Assembly (NCBI GenBank): GCA_963664845.1
Contig: OY761615.1
Span: forward strand, 806,001-870,000
Reading direction: 5' to 3'
DNA: 64,000 nucleotides
DNA from: CAIYTF01 sp963664845
Lineage (GTDB): Bacteria > Bacteroidota > Ignavibacteria > Ignavibacteriales > Ignavibacteriaceae
Shown here: positions 51,902 through 59,859 of the stretch, one piece after another
How the letters are laid out: the number at the start of each line of letters is the position of its first letter
Position numbering within the stretch: position 1 is the first letter of the stretch
Position numbers and translations under genes: made by a program
Notes under the pieces: generated by a model
Told to the model about the DNA's origin: nothing
What the model saw: only the letters and a program-made list of their open reading frames with translations
Database searches by the model: none

Positions 51902-53386
51902 ATGAATAACGATTCAATATTCAACTTTATTTCGAATAAATTTTTCAGTCGCCCGGTGCTGATAGTACTGCTGCTGTTGATGAGTTCTTCCCCTGCCAAG
52001 GCACAAAAAATTACGCTGGCAGATGCAGTTCAGTCCGCAGTAGAAAAAAGCGAAAAAATTAAACAGGCTGATGAACGTATTGCTCAAAAGAATGCGTCAA
52101 ACACCGAAGCATGGGGAAATTTTCTCCCGTCAGTTTCGCTGGAAGCTACTTACAATCACATGAATGATGATTTGCAGTTCGACCTCTCCCCAATAAGAGA
52201 TGTTATGCTTACCCTGCAATCAAAAAACACGGTTGAGTTTAATAATATATACAGCCTTCTTGGCGGAAAAGGCCCACTCAGCGATCCGCAAAAAGCTGCA
52301 ATCTATAATGGCGCTTACGCCCAGCTTAATAAGGCTATCCCGGCATTTGTCGACCAATTGAAGCGCCAGGACAATCAGTACCTGACCGCCAGTTTTGTCC
52401 AGCCATTGTTCACCGGCGGAAAACTCTACGGCGCAAAAAAAATGGCAACAGCAGAGCTGAACGCTGCAGGGTTTGACAAGATGAAGGTGAGAAATGATAT
52501 TGTCAGGGACGTTATTGACGCCTACCTGAATTGCGAACTGATGAAAGAAGTGGTTGGCATAAGGCTGCAAGCAGTTGAAGACGTTCATCGTCACCAGAGC
52601 AAAGCACAAAAACTCTTTAATGAAGGGATGATACCCAAATATCAGCTGCTGCGCGCAGAAGCGGCTGCCGTTGAAGCAGAGAGAAACTTGCTGCAGGACC
52701 AGAACACGCTTAAGCTGGCCATTCTTAATCTGAAAGAGATCACCGGTTTGGAAAGTGATATCGAGATTGCCGATTCACTTACATTTTTTGACGCGCTAAA
52801 AACCGCGGATGACTCTAAGAGCCTGGCAACTGCCAATCAACCAATATTTAAATTGCTGGATCAAAAAATTGAATCAGTGAACAATGGATACATCGCCACC
52901 AGAGCGGCTTTTCTGCCAACAATCGCGGCATTCGGCAAATATGAATTCCTCCCCGATTACCTCTCTGCCCTTGAACCCAAATGGGCCGTGGGAGTGAAAT
53001 TGCAGTATAACCTGTTCAATGGTTTCCGTGATTATGCCAAACTGGAGAACATTCAGCACACCGGAAACGAATTGAAATTCATGAAAAAAGACGTCGAGAA
53101 GAAAATGTTTCTCCTGATCGACAAAGCATATCTTCAGGCAAAATCATCAGTGGATGAATATAAAAAAGCGCTTTCCAATATCGATGTGGTAACAGAAAAC
53201 CTGCGCGCCATCGAGAAGCGTTATGAAAACGGCATGGCAACTTCACTTGAAGTTGAAGATGCCCGCCTGATGCTTGAAAAGACAGAAACCGAAAAAGCCA
53301 AGGCACTCACTTCCTATTATAAAAGCCTGGCAGAATTATATGCAGCCGAAGGAACCGGCGAAAAATTTTTAGAAGTTTGGAAATAA
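51902..53386 (+). CDS. TolC-family outer-membrane efflux protein
   Basis: The 494-residue protein has a signal segment (LIVLLLLMSSSPAKAQ), then the two-fold repeated TolC coiled-coil/beta structure (SVEKSEKIKQADERIAQKNA-type opening ITLADAVQSAVEKSEK, AVGVKLQYNLFNGFRDYAKL, YENGMATSLEVEDARLML). It forms the outer-membrane channel for the HlyD adaptor encoded nine bases downstream. Confidence 0.93.
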   Translation: MNNDSIFNFISNKFFSRPVLIVLLLLMSSSPAKAQKITLADAVQSAVEKSEKIKQADERIAQKNASNTEAWGNFLPSVSLEATYNHMNDDLQFDLSPIRDVMLTLQSKNTVEFNNIYSLLGGKGPLSDPQKAAIYNGAYAQLNKAIPAFVDQLKRQDNQYLTASFVQPLFTGGKLYGAKKMATAELNAAGFDKMKVRNDIVRDVIDAYLNCELMKEVVGIRLQAVEDVHRHQSKAQKLFNEGMIPKYQLLRAEAAAVEAERNLLQDQNTLKLAILNLKEITGLESDIEIADSLTFFDALKTADDSKSLATANQPIFKLLDQKIESVNNGYIATRAAFLPTIAAFGKYEFLPDYLSALEPKWAVGVKLQYNLFNGFRDYAKLENIQHTGNELKFMKKDVEKKMFLLIDKAYLQAKSSVDEYKKALSNIDVVTENLRAIEKRYENGMATSLEVEDARLMLEKTETEKAKALTSYYKSLAELYAAEGTGEKFLEVWK

Positions 53387-53395
53387 GGAACAGCA

Positions 53396-54373
53396 ATGAA
53401 ACATAAACCCATTTATCTGATAGCAACAGTAATAGTAGCAACCCTTGTCGTTTTCGTCTGGAAAAACACCAAAGCAGGTGCAGAAGAAACAATACTTACC
53501 GGAATGGTGGAGACCAATCAAATTGATGTCGCATCAAAAATTCCCGGCAGAATTGAAACCGTCAGGCTGCACGAGGGAGATAAAGTTGCAAAAGGTGATA
53601 CATTGTTTACCCTTGAAAGCAAGGAACTGGACGCCAAACTGGGACAAGGCAAAGGCGTTTCAGATGCAGCCTATCAAAAATATCTCATGGCCCTAAACGG
53701 TGCACGCCCGGAAGAAATTGCAGGAGCAGAGGATCTCTACCTGCAGGCACGTGCTCAGTTTGAATTGATGGAAAAAACGCATAAGCGGATTGAAAAACTT
53801 TACGCTGATGAGGTTGTTTCCGCTCAGGATAAAGATCAGATCGAAGCGCAGTATAAGGCCTCCAAAGAGGCAATGGAAGCCGCTAAAGCGCGCTTCGATA
53901 TGGTCAAAAAAGGTGCCCGTCAGGAAGAAATTGCAGGAGCCAACGCTCTGTATTCACAGGCCGCGAACGTCTATAACGAAATATTTGCAGCCTATCGTGA
54001 ATTGGCCATTGTCTCCCCTATCGGTGGCGAAATCTACAAAGTTCTTAATGATCCGGGCGAAGTGATCCCGGCAGGTTTCCCGGTGGTTTCTCTGATCAAC
54101 CTTGATGACATGTACATTGTCCTTCAGATCCGTGAAGACAGTATGCCGAAAATCAGCAAAGGCACTTTATATAAAGTTGATATTCCGGCACTGGGCCTCA
54201 AGAACGCGCAGTTCAAGGTCAGCTATATTGCCTCAATGGCAGATTTCGCGACATGGAAAGCTACCAACCAACGCGGCGATTTTGATTTGAAGACGTTCGA
54301 AGTGAGGCTACGTCCGGAGCAACCGGTGCAGGGATTTCGTCCCGGCATGACCGTTCACGTAAAGATGAATTGA
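53396..54373 (+). CDS. HlyD/EmrA-type membrane fusion protein
   Basis: The 325-residue protein has an N-terminal membrane anchor (PIYLIATVIVATLVVFVW), a split lipoyl domain (DVASKIPGRIETVRLHEGDKV and the matching AIVSPIGGEIYKVLNDPGEV) and a long coiled-coil hairpin between them, containing a repeated ARPEEIAGAEDLY / ARQEEIAGANALY motif. It joins the TolC channel to the inner-membrane permeases. Confidence 0.94.
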   Translation: MKHKPIYLIATVIVATLVVFVWKNTKAGAEETILTGMVETNQIDVASKIPGRIETVRLHEGDKVAKGDTLFTLESKELDAKLGQGKGVSDAAYQKYLMALNGARPEEIAGAEDLYLQARAQFELMEKTHKRIEKLYADEVVSAQDKDQIEAQYKASKEAMEAAKARFDMVKKGARQEEIAGANALYSQAANVYNEIFAAYRELAIVSPIGGEIYKVLNDPGEVIPAGFPVVSLINLDDMYIVLQIREDSMPKISKGTLYKVDIPALGLKNAQFKVSYIASMADFATWKATNQRGDFDLKTFEVRLRPEQPVQGFRPGMTVHVKMN

Positions 54374-54420
54374 TTGGTGCGCTAATATTTACAGATTTGG
54401 TATTATAAGAGATTAGAACA

Positions 54421-55572
54421 ATGGCACGAAGCAATAAAATGTATCTGCGCACGATTGCAAATGAACTAAGGGCTCTGTTATCGGACAGATTCATGTTGAT
54501 GCTCATATTCATTATCCCGGCAGTGAGCTTTTTGATCTTTGCCGGAATATACACACATGCGGTTGTGAGAGACCTCCCTATCACAGTTGTAGACCATGAC
54601 AACTCTTCGCTCTCGAGAATGCTGCAACGGTCATTCGATTCAACACCCTCAATGAAAGTGGTTGAAAGGACGAACGATTACCGCGATATCCAGGAGTATT
54701 TCACACAGGAAAACAGCTTTGCTGTACTGGTTATCCCGGAGAAATTCGAACGGGATATCAAGGCCGGGATGCACCCGACAGTTCTCTTTTACAAAAACTC
54801 AAACAACATTATTATATCCAACCAATTGTTTAGTGACGCACAAACAGTTACCAAAACAATAAATGCCGGGATCGGTATTCAAAAACTTTCCAGCAAAGGG
54901 TTAACTGCGCCGGCGGCCTTGAATGTAGTCAGTCCGATAACAATTCAATCATCGCCTCTGTTCAACCCATTTTACAGTTATGAAAAGTTTCTCCCCATCG
55001 GTCTCTATCTGGCACTCATGCAGATGGTTTTTATGGTAGCAGTTATCATGCATGCATATAAGATGAAACAGACCACTACCGGTTTAACCATTTCAAGTGC
55101 GGGCCTGGTGTTCGTTACGCAAGCCCTCTTGCACGGTTTCATGTTCATTGCAATGTTGTTCGGCGTTTACCGTCTGTTCGGCGTTGATCTGTCTGCCGGA
55201 TTTTTCCATCTTTGCAGCATTACCGTAATCTTTTTTGTTATTCTGTTCCTTCTATCGATGATGATTTCGCTGATAAAAGAAGGATTGGAAAAGGGCCTTG
55301 TGGTAGCCATCTTCTTTGCCACACCTGGTTTTATCCTGAGCGGTTATACATTCCCGTTACGGGCGTTACCCGGAATTTTTGCAGCTCCCGGAAAGTTTTT
55401 TCCTTTCACGGTATACCTTAACGCGTTCATCAAATGTGCTTATATGGAGGCGCCCTCACAAGCGCTTTCCTTTGAAGCATCGTATACCTTCACGACCTTG
55501 TGCATCCTGCTGGCAATGCTGAGCATAATGGTACTTTTTTATATGCACACCAAGGGAAGGCAAGCAAAATGA
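54421..55572 (+). CDS. ABC-2 type transporter permease (first)
   Basis: The 383-residue protein has one N-terminal membrane helix, a large periplasmic domain (about 50-190) and five further helices near the C-terminus, as in YbhS/YbhR-type ABC-2 permeases (DRFMLMLIFIIPAVSFLIFA; TPGFILSGYTFPLRALP). Its stop overlaps the next permease start (ATGA). No ATPase gene is in the operon. Confidence 0.9.
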   Translation: MARSNKMYLRTIANELRALLSDRFMLMLIFIIPAVSFLIFAGIYTHAVVRDLPITVVDHDNSSLSRMLQRSFDSTPSMKVVERTNDYRDIQEYFTQENSFAVLVIPEKFERDIKAGMHPTVLFYKNSNNIIISNQLFSDAQTVTKTINAGIGIQKLSSKGLTAPAALNVVSPITIQSSPLFNPFYSYEKFLPIGLYLALMQMVFMVAVIMHAYKMKQTTTGLTISSAGLVFVTQALLHGFMFIAMLFGVYRLFGVDLSAGFFHLCSITVIFFVILFLLSMMISLIKEGLEKGLVVAIFFATPGFILSGYTFPLRALPGIFAAPGKFFPFTVYLNAFIKCAYMEAPSQALSFEASYTFTTLCILLAMLSIMVLFYMHTKGRQAK

Positions 55573-56726
55573 AAAACCTTTTCGCAGTAGCGTTTCGTGA
55601 ATTCAAACTGGTCATAAAAGATTCAGATCTCTTCCTCATCATTGTGCTTGCACCACTTTTCTATACTGCCTTATACGGTGCATTCTACATGGACAAACTG
55701 GAACGGAAGGCTCCCATTGTGGTTATTGATGAGGACAATTCGCTCCTTTCCAAAGAATTTATTTTCAAGTGTGACGCGCATCCCATGCTTCAGGTGACTG
55801 AGCGTACTCATGATTTTGAAGCGGCCAAACAGATGCTGTATAAAGAGGACATATACGGCATTATCTATATACCCAAAGATTTTGAAAAACATTTCAAGCA
55901 ATTGAAGGGTACTACAGTCCGACTTTACCTGAACAATACCCGATTCATGATATCGAACGATATAAACCGCGCAGTGAATGAAGTGAAATTTTCGTACGAT
56001 GCCAAAAATACCGTTGAGCTGTATGAACGAAGCGGAATGCCCTATGAGCAGGCCAAAAACAACGCTGAACCGTTTCAATTCGAGTTCAGGAACATTTTCA
56101 ATCCGGCAGAAACCTATGGCAAGTTTCTGATTCCCGCTGTCTTGCTGCTGGTATTGCAGCAGGTCATGCTCTTCGGCATGGGTCAGAGTGTTTCCAAAGA
56201 GCGTGAGGACGGCACTCTCCTTCAGGCTTTCCAGGTGGCCGGGAAGAGCATATCGACATTATTATTCGGTAAAATTTCGCTGTATTGGTTGTCGTTCACG
56301 TTCCTTGCATTTGCTTCCTCATTCGTGGTTATCAACTGGTTTGGCATTCAAATGACGGGCGATAAATTCTTTTTTGTCGGCATTCTGTTGCTCTTTTTTT
56401 ACACGATGTCAGTTTTTTCATTTACTCTTAGCACCTTCTTCAAGAAAAAAGTCTATGCGTTTGTTGTCCTATCGGCAACGTCCTATCCGTTTTTCCTCAT
56501 GACCGGATATGCGTGGCCACATGAAGCAACTCCGCTGGTTATAAAAATAATTTCATATGTATCACCCGGCACACCGCTGATGCTTATGCTGCCAAAGATA
56601 TTCCATTTCTCCGTTGGCCTGGCAGATGTAAGTGGAGCCGTAATTTGCCTGGCAGTGCAGGGCATTGTATATACCTTTTTGGCAGGCGTGAGACTGAAGA
56701 TTCTCACGAAACCTGCAAACACATAA
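55569..56726 (+). CDS. ABC-2 type transporter permease (second)
   Basis: The start at 55569 overlaps the stop of the first permease by four bases; a longer frame from 55500 lies in the upstream gene and is rejected. The 385-residue protein has the same topology as its neighbour (DSDLFLIIVLAPLFYTALYG, FFLMTGYAWPHEATP) and is its paralogue, so the two should form a heterodimer. The ATP-binding subunit is missing from the operon. Confidence 0.9.
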   Translation: MKNLFAVAFREFKLVIKDSDLFLIIVLAPLFYTALYGAFYMDKLERKAPIVVIDEDNSLLSKEFIFKCDAHPMLQVTERTHDFEAAKQMLYKEDIYGIIYIPKDFEKHFKQLKGTTVRLYLNNTRFMISNDINRAVNEVKFSYDAKNTVELYERSGMPYEQAKNNAEPFQFEFRNIFNPAETYGKFLIPAVLLLVLQQVMLFGMGQSVSKEREDGTLLQAFQVAGKSISTLLFGKISLYWLSFTFLAFASSFVVINWFGIQMTGDKFFFVGILLLFFYTMSVFSFTLSTFFKKKVYAFVVLSATSYPFFLMTGYAWPHEATPLVIKIISYVSPGTPLMLMLPKIFHFSVGLADVSGAVICLAVQGIVYTFLAGVRLKILTKPANT

Positions 56727-56750
56727 ATAACTTCATAGAAAGGATATTTT

Positions 56751-57287
56751 ATGAAAACCAAAAACCTGATTTTGCTGACTCTTGCTCTTATGTTTTCAGC
56801 GCCACTTGTTCACGCACAACAGCCCCATTGGATGATCGGGATCCTGAGCAGTCACTTTGTTAATGAATCATCCGATCACCGTTTATCTGATGCAAACAAT
56901 CCATTTGGAACCGGTGCATTGGTTGGTTATCAGTGGAACCAGAATTTCGCCGTTGCACTGACCGGAGAGTATTTTGACCGTTCAATGGAACGGACAGCGG
57001 GAAGTGAAAAAATGTTTCGTACGCATTTATCGCTGATTGGATTCCCCTATCAAATAAACAACCTCCGTTTTTACACATCAGCCGGCGTGGTATTAACCAA
57101 CACCAGCAAGGAAATTGCTTCAGTCACCGAGAAACGCGGTGATTTGCAGGCACGTTTTGGCGTGGGTGCAGATTATACGATCTATAGAAATATCGGCGTA
57201 AACATTGATGCGGGTCTGTATACCGATGGTTGGAACTTACAGGGTTGGAGCAATTCAATAGGGTTCCGCTACGCACTGCCCTATTAA
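56751..57287 (+). CDS. Outer-membrane beta-barrel protein (OmpA-like N-terminal type)
   Basis: The 178-residue protein has a signal peptide (LILLTLALMFSAPLVHAQ) and eight or so amphipathic strands (GALVGYQWNQNFAVALTGEYF, LQARFGVGADYTIYRNIGV, SIGFRYALPY) ending in an aromatic residue, as in small eight-stranded barrels. It is 24 bases after the ABC permease gene and before a strong terminator, so it is likely the last gene of the efflux operon. Function unknown. Confidence 0.75.
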   Translation: MKTKNLILLTLALMFSAPLVHAQQPHWMIGILSSHFVNESSDHRLSDANNPFGTGALVGYQWNQNFAVALTGEYFDRSMERTAGSEKMFRTHLSLIGFPYQINNLRFYTSAGVVLTNTSKEIASVTEKRGDLQARFGVGADYTIYRNIGVNIDAGLYTDGWNLQGWSNSIGFRYALPY

Positions 57288-57324
57288 TATCATTTCAGCG
57301 TTCTGATAAACGCTACCTACAAAG

Positions 57325-57360
57325 AAATCGCCGCCGGAAGAAGCCACCCGGCGGCGATTT
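57325..57360 (+). terminator. Strong intrinsic terminator of the efflux operon
   Basis: AAATCGCCGCCGG and CCGGCGGCGATTT form a perfect 13-bp stem with a 10-base loop, followed by GTATTTT. It lies 38 bases past the barrel protein stop. Confidence 0.9.
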
Positions 57361-57410
57361 GTATTTTAAACGCTAATAATGCGATATTTTGCAAGTCAAT
57401 GAGTTATTGA

Positions 57411-57581
57411 GAACTAAGCCCCTCATCATCATTCCTTCTCCCGAATGGCAATGGAGTTAGCTTAGTGTAGAAGGCAAGACGCTAACCATGAAATTGTCTC
57501 AGAAGCGGCACGGGTTAGGTAGATTCCCGCTTTCGCGGGGTATGACATTCACCCAATATGCTCGTTAAGTTGACACCATTG
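57411..57581. mobile_element. MITE-like element, family 1, composite copy
   Basis: From left to right: the CCCTC/CTTCTCCC repeat, a diverged left-end-like GCAATGGAGTTAGCTTAGTG (57448-57467), the GATTCCCGCTTTCGCGGGG hairpin at 57522-57540, and the perfect right end GTTAAGTTGACACCATTG at 57564-57581. The right end is identical to that of the 27.7 kb copy. Confidence 0.6.
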
Positions 57582-57717
57582 TCCGAAGATCCAGTGAGGG
57601 CGTAAGACATGGTTTTATATTACATTAAGTTTCTTGTGTTTGCAATTTCCACATTCAGGGTAAACCACTTGAAGTGATCAGATCAACCTTCACCAGATCT
57701 TTTAAGTGCCGGCTAAG

Positions 57718-58428
57718 CTATTCTTCTGATGCCGATTGCATTATTGAAACCTGAACACCCAGAGAGAACACCATCATATCGGTCTTTGATCTTGAAGGAG
57801 CATACACCACATTGCCGTAAGAATCAAGATTTATATCTTCTTTCCTCAGATAGTCGGTTCGTGAACCAGCGAGGTAGCGGGCACGCAAATCGAGATAGAT
57901 GGAGCCAATGGAGGACTTCACGTCAGGTTGGAACACACGGATCATAAGACCTGCACCTGCACCGGCGTTCCAGGCCCAACTGGAATGATCCCAGTTGCTG
58001 GATATTTCTTCGTCAGTCATATAATTGCTTATGGTAGTAGAAGTACTTAAAAAAGCACCACCAAAACACATTTCCGCGTAGGGCCTGACAGCTCTATCCG
58101 GCCCCATTGCCCTTAGGATGGCATGAAATGTTGCAATACTACTGGTTCTGGTTTCTTTAGCATCAAAACGGGAACCCCGTGAAGTTACAAATGATGATGT
58201 TTGGTTGGAATAATCATACACATAATAGCCTACATCAAATCCAAAGGTCATGGAGGTAACCTGTGGAGGAGCATAGAAGGTGAAATCGGCAGTTAATCCT
58301 GCTGCATTTTTCACATATCTGTTGAATTCTCCGGTTGTGGCCGCCCCACTGAATGCACCGCCAACCATTTGCGGGAACGCTACGGCCTGGGCAAGTAGCA
58401 ACAAAGCACAAAAAGCCAGGTTTTTCAT
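57718..58428 (-). CDS. Outer-membrane beta-barrel hypothetical protein
   Basis: The start at 58428 (236 residues) gives a clean signal peptide (NLAFCALLLLAQAVAFPQ); the longer frame to 58512 only adds non-signal sequence. The mature part has alternating beta strands (TMTFGFDVGYYVYDYS written here as MTFGFDVGYYVYDY, FHAILRAMGPDRAVRPYAEM, AGAGAGLMIRVFQ, IYLDLRARYLAGS) and resembles small outer-membrane barrels. No family assigned. It is a single gene. Confidence 0.65.
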   Translation of the reverse strand: MKNLAFCALLLLAQAVAFPQMVGGAFSGAATTGEFNRYVKNAAGLTADFTFYAPPQVTSMTFGFDVGYYVYDYSNQTSSFVTSRGSRFDAKETRTSSIATFHAILRAMGPDRAVRPYAEMCFGGAFLSTSTTISNYMTDEEISSNWDHSSWAWNAGAGAGLMIRVFQPDVKSSIGSIYLDLRARYLAGSRTDYLRKEDINLDSYGNVVYAPSRSKTDMMVFSLGVQVSIMQSASEE

Positions 58429-58877
58429 TTTTATCTCAGTTTGTTTTAACAAAAATAAGCATTTTCTTAGAAATGAGAACCTTGTTATGATCTGAATATC
58501 AGTGTTTCCCATAATTCTCTCCCAATACAGTACTCTGCTGTGGCAAGTTCTGGCTGATCAGAATTGCGACAATCTCTTAATCAATTAGTTCTTTAGCAGC
58601 AAGACACCTCTCCCGCAGGAACTAGCTTGCATTCAACAAAAGAAATCTCTAATTTTAATTGCAGAAAACGTTTAAGTAAGCTTTTTTGGTTGTGAACCAC
58701 TAATCGCTTTCCGTAAAGAATCGGGTACGCCGCGGTGCAAAAAAATTATGGTTATCTTGAGATTGATGGAATAGGTTGTGTTTCGAGTGGTTGGTTATGT
58801 TGCCCATTTCTTTCTTGCGATTGTGATGACGCAGTCTTTTCCAAAAATATTATTCACTGAGAAAAGCGGAAGTTTTT
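58429..58877. other. Divergent intergenic region, no gene seen
   Basis: Between the barrel protein and the trpF-like gene there is no convincing reading frame, hairpin or repeat. It probably carries both promoters. Confidence 0.5.
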
Positions 58878-59537
58878 ATGAACCAGCGACCCAAAATTAA
58901 AATCTGCTGTATAACCAATAAGTCCGACCTGCGCATTGCCCTTGATGCCGGCGTGGATGCACTTGGTTTTGTTTCCAAAATGCCCAGTGGTCCGGGAGTT
59001 ATTTCGGATCTCGAGATAAAAGAACTGATTCGGTTCGTTCCCAAAACCATCACTTCCTTCCTGCTGACCAGCCTGACGGATCCCTGGCAAATCATTTCCC
59101 AGATTGAATACTGCGGAACCAATGCCGCGCAGTTGTGCAATTATGTGGGCATAGAAGACTTACATGAAATCCGCAGCTCACTCCCCGATATTAAAATAAT
59201 GAATGTTGTTCACGTTAATACGTATGACGACATCGCGCTTGCAAAACAATATGCTTTAAATGGTGATTTTCTGCTTCTCGATTCGGGCAAACCAAAAGCA
59301 GACATCCAAATACTCGGCGGTTCAGGCATCCCTCATAACTGGAACATATCTGCCGAGATAGTTGAGCGGGTGAAAATTCCGGTATGGCTTGCGGGGGGCT
59401 TAAATGCAGAAAACGTTAAAGAGGCAATTGGAAAAGTGAAGCCGTATGGAATTGATGTTTGCAGCGGTGTAAGAAAAAACGGCGCACTGGACGCTGCAAT
59501 GCTAAAAGAATTTCTGGAACAGATTATCAAGCAATAA
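58878..59537 (+). CDS. trpF: Divergent phosphoribosylanthranilate isomerase-like protein
   Basis: The 219-residue TIM-barrel protein aligns with TrpF: KIKICCITN (catalytic Cys10; most members have KICG), DALGFVSKMPSGPGVI, a catalytic Asp in FLLLDSG near 133, ILGGSGIPHNW, and VWLAGGLNAENVKEA with IDVCSGVRKNG for phosphate binding. The arginine normally found in the SPR-type motif after GFIF is replaced (PSGPG). It is not beside other trp genes. It may still isomerise PRA in tryptophan synthesis, or be a paralogue acting on another phosphosugar. Confidence 0.75.
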   Translation: MNQRPKIKICCITNKSDLRIALDAGVDALGFVSKMPSGPGVISDLEIKELIRFVPKTITSFLLTSLTDPWQIISQIEYCGTNAAQLCNYVGIEDLHEIRSSLPDIKIMNVVHVNTYDDIALAKQYALNGDFLLLDSGKPKADIQILGGSGIPHNWNISAEIVERVKIPVWLAGGLNAENVKEAIGKVKPYGIDVCSGVRKNGALDAAMLKEFLEQIIKQ

Positions 59538-59859
59538 CACGCAAGATAACCATCATTCGGACAGCACTCCCCCAGGCTAACGCGAACTGAACAGGTGTTC
59601 CGGAAGACCTCTGATGACACGGGTTGTTCTGACGGTGTCGCATGATATTTTTATTCCATGCGCTGTGAGAAAGGCTGCTATCAATTAGTTACCCCTCATG
59701 GCGATAGCAAAATGCAACCAGCCAGGTAGCGTTATCATTTCAATTGGTAATTTTCCCCATTCAACAATATATACTGCCGACCAAACAAAAATTGCCCCAT
59801 TTTTAGCCTCACACAAATAAATTGCGGACAGTCATTTAATTAATTCGCCAAGGAAACCA
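59538..59859. other. Intergenic region, no gene seen
   Basis: No gene, repeat or clear hairpin is seen between the trpF-like gene and the TonB-type receptor. The last 90 bases are AT-rich and likely hold the receptor promoter. Confidence 0.5.

Larger units (their letters stand above)
57288..57717. other. Intergenic region with terminator and repeats
   Basis: Contains the terminator at 57325-57360 and a family 1 repeat (57411-57581). No gene is supported in the remainder. Confidence 0.5.
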
